From Bacteroidales bacterium (GTDB lineage: Bacteria; Bacteroidota; Bacteroidia; Bacteroidales; JAGOPY01): a stretch of 28,434 nucleotides of DNA. Positions 5,985-13,559 of this stretch are shown here, in pieces (position 1 is the first letter of the stretch; each line of letters starts with the position of its first letter). The DNA lies in assembly GCA_030638325.1 (NCBI GenBank), contig DAOWEV010000127.1:1-28434 (forward strand). The letters run 5' to 3'. The position numbers and the translations under genes were made by a program. Under the pieces are notes generated by a model that had not been told where the DNA came from, did not search any database, and was given only the letters and a program-made list of their open reading frames with translations.

Positions 5985-8105
5985 ATGAAAAACATGTATT
6001 TAACAATTATTCTGATAGCGTCGGTAATATTGACAGGATGCGTTCAAAAGAAGAAATTCAACTACCCGGTAACCAATAAAACCGATCATGTTGATGAATA
6101 CTTTGGGATTGAAGTGCCTGACCCTTACCGTTGGCTCGAAGATGATAATTCGGAAGAAACTGCCGAATGGGTAAAAGCAGAAAATGAGATAACCTTTGCT
6201 TACCTGAACAGCATCCCTTTTCGTGATAAGTTAGAGAAAAGGCTCACCGAACTCTGGGACTATCCAAAAGTCTCGTCTCCTTTTAAGGAAGGCGGCAGGT
6301 ATTATTTAAGCAGGAATGACGGCCTGCAAGACCAGGATGTGATGTATGTAAAAGAAACCCTGGACGGGAAAGAAACGATGATCCTTGACCCCAATACCCT
6401 CTCGGAAGACGGAACTGTTGCAATGACGATGTTCGAACCTTCCCCGGATGGGAAATATATCGGATACGGCATATCCAGGGGTGGCTCTGACTGGAATGAA
6501 TTTTATGTGATGGATGCTGACAATGGCATGTTACTGAAGGATCATTTAAAATGGATCAAATTTTCATCCATGGCCTGGTATAAAGATGGGTTTTACTATA
6601 GCAGGTATCCTGAAGCCAGGGAGGGAGATGAATTATCAGGAGTGAATGAGTATAATAAAGTGTATTATCATGAAATTTCAAAGGATCAGTCGGCCGATAA
6701 ACTGATTTTTGAAGATCCGGATCATCCCGTCCGTAGTTTTGTGCCTTTTGTTTCAAATGACAAGCAAATCCTGATGCTCTATGTTTTTGAATCTTCAAGC
6801 GGAAATGGCCTGTATTTCAAAGATTTGAAAAAGAAAAAAAGCCGGTTTGTAAAATTGATCGATACCTATGACCAGGAATTCATGCCGGTCGATCATATTG
6901 ACGGGAAGTTATATGTACTCACGGATGACGGAGCTTCCAGGTACCGTCTTGTAACCATAGACCTGAATAATTATGCCAGGGAGAACTGGATCGAGATCAT
7001 TCCTGAAAAGGAAGATGTGTTGAAAAGTGTCAGCATTGTGGGTGGAAAGATCATCGCCAAGTACATGAAAGATGCCCACAGTCATATAGAGGTATTCAGT
7101 CTGCAAGGTAAATACCTGTTTGAAATTGAAATCCCGATCCTTGGTACAGTTAGCGGGTTCTCGGGAAAAATTCAGGATAAAATAACTTTTTATACCGTGA
7201 CATCTTTTACAACACCTTCTATTGTTTATAAATACGATGTGAAAAACAATGTTTCGGAAGAATACAGTCGCTCACTGATAGACTTTGACCCTGGGAAATA
7301 CGAGACAAAACAGGTGTTTTATAATTCCAAAGACGGAACCCGTATCCCCATGTTCCTGGTATATAAGAAGGGACTTACACTGAATGGAGAAAACCCAACC
7401 TTACTATACGGATATGGTGGCTTCAACATCAGTCTGACCCCCCGGTTCAGCATTACCAAGACGATCCTGCTTGAAAATGGCTTTGTTTTTGCTCAGGCAA
7501 ACCTCAGGGGCGGGGGAGAGTATGGAGAAGAATGGCATAAGGCAGGCATCTTGATGAAAAAGCAAAATGTCTTTGACGACTTTATTGCTGCTGCAGAATA
7601 CTTGATTGACAAAGGCTATACTTCTCCGGACAAGCTGGCTATACAGGGCGGATCCAATGGCGGCCTGCTTGTCGGGGCGGTCATCAACCAGCGTCCTGAA
7701 CTATTCGCTGCAGCGCTTCCGGCAGTGGGTGTCATGGATATGCTCCGTTATCAGAAATTCACCATTGGGAAATACTGGGCTACCGACTATGGTACCAGCG
7801 AAGATAACCCGAAGATGTTTGAATACCTGTACCACTATTCCCCTTTACACAATATTTGTACAAAAGCCGATTATCCGGCAGTTTTGGTGACAACGGCCGA
7901 CCATGACGATCGTGTTGTCCCTGCACATTCTTTCAAATATATCGCAACCCTTCAGGAAAATTATCAGGGATCCAGGCCGGTCCTCATTCGTATCGAAACC
8001 AAAGCAGGCCACGGAGCCGGTATGCCAACTTCAAAGATCATTGAAGAATATGTTGATCTGTGGGCATTTATTATGTATAATCTGGATGTAGAACCGGTTT
8101 ATTGA
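5985..8105 (+). CDS. Prolyl oligopeptidase (family S9A) lipoprotein
   Basis: A 706-residue serine peptidase that cuts short peptides after proline. The N-terminus MKNMYLTIILIASVILTGC carries a lipobox (LTGC, Cys19), so the enzyme should be lipid-anchored in the envelope, not cytosolic. YFGIEVPDPYRWLEDDN near residue 40 is the family opening. A seven-bladed propeller region follows (about 90-440), then the alpha/beta-hydrolase domain. The catalytic Ser557 is in GGSNGG, Asp641 in ADHDDRVVP with the conserved Arg643, and His676 in KAGHGAG. All three catalytic residues are present and the length is normal. The gene stands alone between inverted-repeat and octamer-array gaps. A TAnnTTTA sequence about 25 bp upstream may be a weak -7 box. 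Confidence 0.95.
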   Translation: MKNMYLTIILIASVILTGCVQKKKFNYPVTNKTDHVDEYFGIEVPDPYRWLEDDNSEETAEWVKAENEITFAYLNSIPFRDKLEKRLTELWDYPKVSSPFKEGGRYYLSRNDGLQDQDVMYVKETLDGKETMILDPNTLSEDGTVAMTMFEPSPDGKYIGYGISRGGSDWNEFYVMDADNGMLLKDHLKWIKFSSMAWYKDGFYYSRYPEAREGDELSGVNEYNKVYYHEISKDQSADKLIFEDPDHPVRSFVPFVSNDKQILMLYVFESSSGNGLYFKDLKKKKSRFVKLIDTYDQEFMPVDHIDGKLYVLTDDGASRYRLVTIDLNNYARENWIEIIPEKEDVLKSVSIVGGKIIAKYMKDAHSHIEVFSLQGKYLFEIEIPILGTVSGFSGKIQDKITFYTVTSFTTPSIVYKYDVKNNVSEEYSRSLIDFDPGKYETKQVFYNSKDGTRIPMFLVYKKGLTLNGENPTLLYGYGGFNISLTPRFSITKTILLENGFVFAQANLRGGGEYGEEWHKAGILMKKQNVFDDFIAAAEYLIDKGYTSPDKLAIQGGSNGGLLVGAVINQRPELFAAALPAVGVMDMLRYQKFTIGKYWATDYGTSEDNPKMFEYLYHYSPLHNICTKADYPAVLVTTADHDDRVVPAHSFKYIATLQENYQGSRPVLIRIETKAGHGAGMPTSKIIEEYVDLWAFIMYNLDVEPVY

Positions 8106-8135
8106 GAAGAAACGGGAAGCGGTTTTTAATTCAAA

Positions 8136-8214
8136 TTGGAATGGTGGAATGTTGGAATGTTGGAATGATGGAATGGTGGAATGGTGGAATGTGGAATGGT
8201 GGAATATTGAAATA
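8136..8214 (+). repeat. Octamer array (GTGGAATG), about 10 units
   Basis: TTGGAATG, GTGGAATG, TTGGAATG, TTGGAATG, ATGGAATG, GTGGAATG, GTGGAATG, TGGAATG, GTGGAATA and TTGAAATA follow in 8-bp register with one 7-bp unit. It starts 30 bp after the POP stop codon. The pyrimidine-rich block at 12236-12296 looks like its inverted partner; the cassette at 8234-12231 now separates them. Confidence 0.85.
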
Positions 8215-8247
8215 AAGCAGGGTTATTAAGATGTTGGGCTTAATTTT

Positions 8248-10137
8248 ATGAAACGAATAAAATCATCGGTGAGACGAAATATCTACAACCAAATTTCCTA
8301 TTCTCTTTTATTCATTCTCTACTTTGCATTCACTGTAGCAACTAATGGACAAGTAATCGACTATTCCACTACAGTTAAAATAGAAAAGGGAAAAAAAATA
8401 ACTGAAAGATCATTTTTAATTCAGGTTAATAGCAAAGAACATAATGGGCTTTCGGAAGTAAAAATGCATTACAGTGCCAATCAAGAGTTCGAGCTATTAG
8501 AGGCATACATTGTCGACCCAAATGGTAAAACAGTAAGAAATCTTAAAAAGAAAGAAATCACTACCAAAAGTGATGTTTCTTATGGAACATTTTATGAGGA
8601 CGATTTCATAAAGGAGTTTGCCCTCAAATGGAATGAATACCCATATCAAATCAAATACAAATACAGAGTTACAGAGGATGATTTTGTATATGTCGCAAAA
8701 TGGTACCCTACAGTTTTCAATGATATAACAACCCGTAGGGCCTCACTTCAAGTTGAGCTGCCAATAGATTATAAGGTATCTATGGACTATTCAAGAGATC
8801 TTCAGTATCAAACCTATCAGCAGGATGGAAAGCAAATCCTGCAATGGGAGTTAGAAGAATATAAAGTTTCTAAATCAGAGATTTTTTCACCTCCCATTAT
8901 AGAATTATTGCCAAACGTGTCGGTTGTTCCTAGAGAGTTTGACTATGGAATTCACGGAAATTCTGAATCTTGGTCATCCTACGGTAAATGGCATGATTTG
9001 CTCAATGATGATTCTGATATCTTGCCTACAAGCGAAAAAATCAAGGTAAATGAGCTTATCGAAGGAGTGGCAGACAAAAAAGAGATAGTTAAAATACTCT
9101 ATCACTATCTACAGGATAACACCAGGTATATCAATGTCGCAATAGATGTAGGTGGACTAAAACCGTACCCAGCCTCATATATATGCGAAAAAAAATATGG
9201 GGATTGCAAGGCATTGACGATTTACATGAAGGCTCTACTAAAACAAGCAGGTATTCCTTCATTTTATACAGTCATCAATGCAGGGAGTAATGCCGAAAGA
9301 ATTAATCGGGATTTGCCAAGCCAACAGTTTAATCACGTCATTTTATCTGTTCCAATCGATAATGATACACTTTGGCTGGAGAATACCTCAAGTTATTCTC
9401 CTTTTAACTACCTTGGAACATTTACGCAAAATCGATACGCATTATTAGTAGATGGGGAAAATAGCGGCCTGATATCTACTCCTAAACTGAGCTTGAACGA
9501 TGTTTTAGAAAAGAGAACGTACTCTTTTAAATTAAATGAAGAAGGAGTTGGAAGCATAAGTATCAATAAGAAATTGAAAGGAGAAGCTTTTGAATACTAC
9601 AAATTCTATCAGAATGAATCGAGTAAAAAAGATCAAAAACATAGGATATTACTAGATATTAATCTGAAAAACTTTGAACTGGAAAAGTGGGGAATCATGC
9701 AATTAAATCGTGATAAACAAGAACTGAACGTGATATTCGTAGCAAACTGTTTCGATCAATTTAGAAAAGTCAGTAATCTGAAGGTTATTCAGCCTGTGAT
9801 TTTTAATATTCCTCCATTCGAAGACCCCGATTTACGTAAAAATCCGGTCAGAATTAATTTTCCCATCAATAAATCCGATTCGATTGTATATGAACTACCA
9901 TTTATTGACAAATATGAGGTCGAATTACCAAATGATTCTTTTACTAATTCAGTGTATGGTAAGTATGAAGAACGGTACGTGAAAAGTGGACACAAAATCA
10001 TTGTTTTGAAGAATTTTCAACTTTACGCAGCTGACTATCCAATAGAATCTTACAGGGATTTTTTCTTATTTATCGAATCAATAATCAAAATTCAGAGCCA
10101 ATCAGTCATTTTATTAACCAAGAATAAGAACCGATGA
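8248..10137 (+). CDS. DUF3857 / transglutaminase-like protein with intact Cys-His
   Basis: A 629-residue exported protein. The N-terminal signal peptide (hydrophobic residues about 15-32, ending ATNGQ) is followed by a DUF3857 beta-sandwich (about 35-230) and a transglutaminase-like core. Candidate catalytic residues are Cys320 in KYGDCKALT and His363 in FNHVIL, with Asp373 or Glu378 (DNDTLWLENT) at the third position. The C-terminal region (400-629) is beta-rich. The family is widespread in Bacteroidota, often in tandem pairs; its substrate is unknown and it may act as a peptidase or cross-linking enzyme. The gene begins 9 bp after the cassette core site, with no leader or promoter of its own, and overlaps the next gene by 4 bp (ATGA). 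Codons are strikingly A/T-rich compared with the POP gene upstream. Confidence 0.88.
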   Translation: MKRIKSSVRRNIYNQISYSLLFILYFAFTVATNGQVIDYSTTVKIEKGKKITERSFLIQVNSKEHNGLSEVKMHYSANQEFELLEAYIVDPNGKTVRNLKKKEITTKSDVSYGTFYEDDFIKEFALKWNEYPYQIKYKYRVTEDDFVYVAKWYPTVFNDITTRRASLQVELPIDYKVSMDYSRDLQYQTYQQDGKQILQWELEEYKVSKSEIFSPPIIELLPNVSVVPREFDYGIHGNSESWSSYGKWHDLLNDDSDILPTSEKIKVNELIEGVADKKEIVKILYHYLQDNTRYINVAIDVGGLKPYPASYICEKKYGDCKALTIYMKALLKQAGIPSFYTVINAGSNAERINRDLPSQQFNHVILSVPIDNDTLWLENTSSYSPFNYLGTFTQNRYALLVDGENSGLISTPKLSLNDVLEKRTYSFKLNEEGVGSISINKKLKGEAFEYYKFYQNESSKKDQKHRILLDINLKNFELEKWGIMQLNRDKQELNVIFVANCFDQFRKVSNLKVIQPVIFNIPPFEDPDLRKNPVRINFPINKSDSIVYELPFIDKYEVELPNDSFTNSVYGKYEERYVKSGHKIIVLKNFQLYAADYPIESYRDFFLFIESIIKIQSQSVILLTKNKNR

Positions 10138-12125
10138 AATCCAGACTATTAATCATTCTTTTTTTTATAACACACCAGCTTTTTTCGCAAGAGTTTTCCA
10201 GGGAGTTCGGTCGAATCTCGCAAAACGAGATAGACCTAAAATCCGATGAAAAGGATCCTGAAGCCGGTGCTGTTATTCTATTTGATATGGGAGAGTCAAT
10301 CTTTTTCGACACTGAAAGCGGGTATGATATTAGATTTACCAGAACAAAAAGAATGAAGATATTTGATCAAACTGCTATTGAAAACGCAGAAGTATCAATT
10401 CCCTTTTATGTTGACGGATATGGAAAAACAGAAACCATAAAATCCATTGAAGCATTTACCTACAATATTGAAGAAGGCCGATTGATAAAGAAAGCACTTG
10501 ATCAATCTACCATTTTCGAAGAAAGAATAAGTGAGAGATGGAGGGAAAAAAAGTTTGTTTTCCCAGATGTCAGGGAAGGTTCTATATTTGAATTTAAATA
10601 TGTTCTCGAAACACCATTTCATTTCAATTTGCCAGATTGGACCTTTCAGGATAAAATCCCAACTATTTATAGTCAGTATAGAGTTAGGATGATTCCATTT
10701 TATGAATATGTATTTCTGGTACAAGGAATATCTCGATTTGACTACCAGAAATCTGAAGTTGCTAAAGAAAAGCGTACTTGGGGCAGTGTAATTAAAGATC
10801 ATGGTCGAAATGTAGGGAGCGGTGTTGAGTTTCAAGATTATGTTCACACCTATGCATTAAAAAACATACCAGCATTTAAGGATGAGTCCTACATAACATC
10901 TATCAATGATTACATCATCAAAATGGACTTTCAGCTTGCTAAATTTCATAGCCCGACTGGAGGATCAAATAATATTATATCAACATGGCCTGAATTGAAC
11001 AAGGCGCTTTTGAAACACGAAAAATTCGGTAAATACCTTAAAAGCTGTAATCGCTTTGTGAAAAAAGTCTTTGAAGCAGATATTAACCTGGAAGGTAAAA
11101 CTGAGAAAGAAAAAAGTGAAATCATCGTAGATTATGTAAAGTCCAACTTCAGTTGGAATGGATTTAATTCCAAATACACATCAAAATCAGCTAAAGAATT
11201 TTTCACTCAGAAAACAGGAAACTCTGCAGACATTAATCTGTTCCTTACGGCTCTTTTTGATTACGCAGGTTTTGAAGCCCACCCTCTTATTCTAAGTACG
11301 AGAAATCATGGAAAAATAAAAACTGATTATCCTTTTGACCACTTTTTTAACTATACAGTAACATTTGTAAATAGTAAGCAACCATTTCTTGCAGATGGGA
11401 CTGAGAACTATCTCTCATACAATAGAATACCTCCTAGATGTATCAATGAAAAGGGTTTATTAGTTAAGGACGATGATGTGAATTGGTTTGGTTTAAATAA
11501 TAATGTTGTCTCTTGGGAAAATAGACAAATTAACATTAATGTAGACGCAGAAAATCTAAACTCAAAAATAACTGCCACATTCTATACAACAGAATATGTA
11601 GCATATTATTACAAACAGAAGTATCGAAACGATACCACTGCGATTAAGAACTTTCTTTTGAACAGTAATATTAACAAAATAAATCGCATAGAAACTTTCA
11701 ATTATGACAACACTAACAGACCATATATCATCAGTTTCGAAGGGAAAGCAGAAATTGAGAAAATTGGCTCTAACCTTATCATATCTCCTTTTTTGAATCT
11801 TGCAATAACGGAAAATAGACTCACACAAAAGACAAGATCCTATCCAGTAGATTTTATGTACTCCAATGCAGAACAATTCAATATAACTATAGATGTTCCG
11901 AGTGGATACAAAATAACTAATCTACCTGAATCATACAGTATGAATAATGATCTTGCTGAGATTAAACTGGATTATCAGAATAGAGAAAGCATACTAGAGA
12001 TTAATGCAAGGTATACATTTAAAAAATCAATCTATCAGACAAATGAATACGCCAGAATAAGATTTTATTTTGACACAATTGTTAAAAAATTCAACGAACA
12101 AATTGTATTCGAAAAAGATAATTAA
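10134..12125 (+). CDS. DUF3857 protein with degenerate transglutaminase core
   Basis: A 663-residue paralogue of the upstream protein, coupled to it by an ATGA overlap at 10134-10137. A short signal peptide (MKSRLLIILFFITHQLFSQE) precedes the DUF3857 domain (about 40-260) and a transglutaminase-like domain (about 300-430). At the place of the catalytic cysteine it has Ser364 (KTGNSADINLFLTAL), and the histidine position reads FNYTV with Asn406. An aspartate (Asp421, LADGTE) remains. It is therefore probably catalytically inactive and may bind substrate or partner the active upstream enzyme; loss of Cys occurs in other family members. The stop codon TAA ends directly at the GCCCAAC of the attC-like site, as is typical for the last ORF of an integron cassette. 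Confidence 0.88.
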   Translation: MKSRLLIILFFITHQLFSQEFSREFGRISQNEIDLKSDEKDPEAGAVILFDMGESIFFDTESGYDIRFTRTKRMKIFDQTAIENAEVSIPFYVDGYGKTETIKSIEAFTYNIEEGRLIKKALDQSTIFEERISERWREKKFVFPDVREGSIFEFKYVLETPFHFNLPDWTFQDKIPTIYSQYRVRMIPFYEYVFLVQGISRFDYQKSEVAKEKRTWGSVIKDHGRNVGSGVEFQDYVHTYALKNIPAFKDESYITSINDYIIKMDFQLAKFHSPTGGSNNIISTWPELNKALLKHEKFGKYLKSCNRFVKKVFEADINLEGKTEKEKSEIIVDYVKSNFSWNGFNSKYTSKSAKEFFTQKTGNSADINLFLTALFDYAGFEAHPLILSTRNHGKIKTDYPFDHFFNYTVTFVNSKQPFLADGTENYLSYNRIPPRCINEKGLLVKDDDVNWFGLNNNVVSWENRQININVDAENLNSKITATFYTTEYVAYYYKQKYRNDTTAIKNFLLNSNINKINRIETFNYDNTNRPYIISFEGKAEIEKIGSNLIISPFLNLAITENRLTQKTRSYPVDFMYSNAEQFNITIDVPSGYKITNLPESYSMNNDLAEIKLDYQNRESILEINARYTFKKSIYQTNEYARIRFYFDTIVKKFNEQIVFEKDN

Positions 12126-12233
12126 GCCCAACAAAACCTATACGTAATGCGAGTTTCAGTGATAAATAGAAAGATTATGCAAGTAATAAAATTAAGTGCA
12201 ATAAAATCCCTCACTACGCATAGCCAAACCGTT
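12126..12233 (+). other. attC-like recombination site of the cassette
   Basis: R'' is GCCCAAC (12126-12132). The 5' arm CTATACGTAATGCGAG (12138-12153) pairs with CTCACTACGCATAG (12210-12223), leaving 12147-12148 extrahelical. The two mismatched positions (12142/12219 and 12150/12213) become G-T wobble pairs on the bottom strand, the strand that folds and recombines in known attC sites. The AAAAC (12133-12137) and CCAAACC (12224-12230) stretches between the arms and the core boxes are unpaired, like the unpaired central spacer. A large AT-rich loop follows the stem. The site ends G|TT at 12231-12233, where R' is completed by target DNA. The size of about 106 bp is within the known attC range. 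No integrase was seen. Confidence 0.6.
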
Positions 12234-12235
12234 TT

Positions 12236-12296
12236 CCTTCATTATTCCCTGTCCGTCTTGCCAGGAGGGCATTCTTCCATTTTTCCATTATTCAGC
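12236..12296 (+). repeat. Degenerate CATTCTTCC-type pyrimidine array
   Basis: Loose units such as CCTTCATTATTCC, CATTCTTCC and CCATTTTTCCATTATTC lie between the attC-like site and the mbnH stop. They resemble the reverse complement of the TGGAATG array at 8136-8214 and the block at 14557-14585. No strict period is kept. Confidence 0.45.
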
Positions 12297-12300
12297 GGAT

Positions 12301-12325
12301 GGTACGTTTGACTTTCTAAGTGACT
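12301..12325. repeat. 25-bp dispersed repeat, copy 2
   Basis: This matches 3780-3804 at 22 of 25 positions. It ends 2 bp before the stop codon of the minus-strand mbnH-like gene. Confidence 0.6.
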
Positions 12326-12327
12326 GT

Positions 12328-13476
12328 TTAGTTTTCATCCGGAAAGTGATCCGGCCGGGAGAAAGCCGGGTTGGTCAAAAAGGAGTCATCCCGTAGCGAT
12401 TGGATGAATGCCTTGAGGTCTGCTTTTTCCAGATCTGTAAGCTGGGTGCCACCGTTGGCTACATGGTGCATCAGGGGATCAATGTTTACAGAGTTCAATA
12501 TATGATGAGAATAAAAATCAATCACGTCATCCAGGGTCGCGAACCTGCCATCATGCATATAAGGACCGGTCAGCTCGATATTTCTTAAAGTAGAAGCTTT
12601 ATAGGCTCCTTTATCTGCCGGGTCGCCGGTGACGGCATAGCGATCGCGGCTGTCTGTAAAAATTGTATCCTTGCCATTGTTGTAGAAAAGATGTGTAGTG
12701 AAGAGAGGGTTCCCAAACCCGCCATGACAATGAAAACAATCTGCTCCTTCCTCGGTAGTGAATAATACAAAGCCGTTCAACTCTGATGGAGTGAGTTGCA
12801 CTTCTCCACGCATATACCTGTCGAACCTGGAATTGGTAGAGATCAATGTTCTGATAAACTGTGATATGGCCTTGCCCATCCTGTCTATATTGACTTCCTT
12901 GGTTCCAAAAGCTTTTTCAAACAACTCCGGATATCCCGGGGTGTTCTGTATAAGATCTTTTGCAGCGTTTGTGTCGCTATTCATCTCATGAGGGGCTATG
13001 ATACCCATATAGGTAAGCGCTTCAATATTCCGGCACAGTGGGTTCGGGTTGTCTTTATTAACGAATCCGTTCCACAGATAGCCGTTGTGATTCCATACCA
13101 GGTTGATCAGCGGGAGCATAAGGTGGGGAGTAGGTATCCCGGTAACACCGTGAGGATGTCCGCCTTCATAGACCGGATGGTCGATGCCACACTCAAAAGA
13201 TTTCTCCTGCAGGTGGCAGGTGGCACAACTCATCAGGGAGTCGGGATCCGAACGCCCGGACATTCTGCCATCATAAAACAAATACCGCCCCAGTTCAACC
13301 CCTTCCACGGTCATGGGGTTGTCATCCGGAATATTCAGATTTTTTGGAAAGCCAAATGGTATCTCGATTTCGTAAGGAGTAGTTTGGTGCGGAGGCACCG
13401 GTTCCGGCTCGTCATTCTTGGTACAGCCAGCCAGGAATATGACCAAGATCAATAGTAATAGCCTGTAACAGTTCAT
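12328..13476 (-). CDS. Dihaem cytochrome c peroxidase/MauG family protein, MbnH-like
   Basis: A 382-residue lipoprotein starting at the ATG at 13476: MNCYRLLLLILVIFLAGCTK, lipobox Cys18. Two CxxCH haem c sites are present, CATCH (84-88) and CFHCH (247-251), with GPYMHDGR near residue 305 typical of the family. These proteins either reduce peroxide or, like MauG and MbnH, oxidise a partner protein. The gene directly upstream on the same strand encodes an MbnP-type protein, and MbnH is known to convert an MbnP tryptophan to kynurenine to make a copper site. That context supports the MbnH role. A longer frame back to a GTG at 13563 only translates the heptad array (IYNLQFTIYNLQIKIDNRQL), so I reject it. 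Confidence 0.85.
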   Translation of the reverse strand: MNCYRLLLLILVIFLAGCTKNDEPEPVPPHQTTPYEIEIPFGFPKNLNIPDDNPMTVEGVELGRYLFYDGRMSGRSDPDSLMSCATCHLQEKSFECGIDHPVYEGGHPHGVTGIPTPHLMLPLINLVWNHNGYLWNGFVNKDNPNPLCRNIEALTYMGIIAPHEMNSDTNAAKDLIQNTPGYPELFEKAFGTKEVNIDRMGKAISQFIRTLISTNSRFDRYMRGEVQLTPSELNGFVLFTTEEGADCFHCHGGFGNPLFTTHLFYNNGKDTIFTDSRDRYAVTGDPADKGAYKASTLRNIELTGPYMHDGRFATLDDVIDFYSHHILNSVNIDPLMHHVANGGTQLTDLEKADLKAFIQSLRDDSFLTNPAFSRPDHFPDEN

Positions 13477-13481
13477 TATTA

Positions 13482-13558
13482 ATTGTCGATTGTCAGTTGT
13501 CAATTGTCGATTGTCGATTTTTATTTGTAAATTGTAAATTGTAAACTGTAAATTGTAA
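13482..13558 (+). repeat. Heptad array (ATTGTCG / ATTGTAA)
   Basis: Eleven 7-bp registers fill the mbnP-mbnH intercistronic gap: ATTGTCG, ATTGTCA, GTTGTCA, ATTGTCG, ATTGTCG, a 14-bp AT-rich pair, ATTGTAA, ATTGTAA, ACTGTAA, ATTGTAA. Two related unit types sit side by side. The array touches the mbnP stop codon (13560-13562) and ends 6 bp before the mbnH ATG. Confidence 0.9.
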
Positions 13559-13559
13559 A

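Larger units (their letters stand above)
8234..12231 (+). mobile_element. Integron-type gene cassette, apparently a solitary insertion
   Basis: The left end is G|TTGGGC (GTTGGGC at 8233-8239, matching the integron core GTTRRRY), with the first start codon only 9 bp further on. The right end is GCCCAAC (12126-12132, RYYYAAC) touching the stop codon of the second gene, followed by an attC-like stem ending in G at 12231 and then TT. Joining G12231 to TTGGGC (8234-8239) recreates GTTGGGC, the exact complement of GCCCAAC, as expected for a circularised cassette. The 4-kb block has no internal promoter that I can see and none of the heptad arrays found around it, and its base composition is visibly more AT-rich than its neighbours. 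There is no integrase gene or second attC in the window, so insertion at a secondary GTT site is the simplest reading. Two genes and 4 kb are unusually large for a cassette. Confidence 0.65.

Noticed and set aside
8232..12133. The 14-bp inverted repeat around the DUF3857 pair as ends of an ordinary transposon
   Set aside because: No transposase lies between the ends, no target duplication is visible, and the motif is exactly an integron core box pair with an attC-like stem only on the right.
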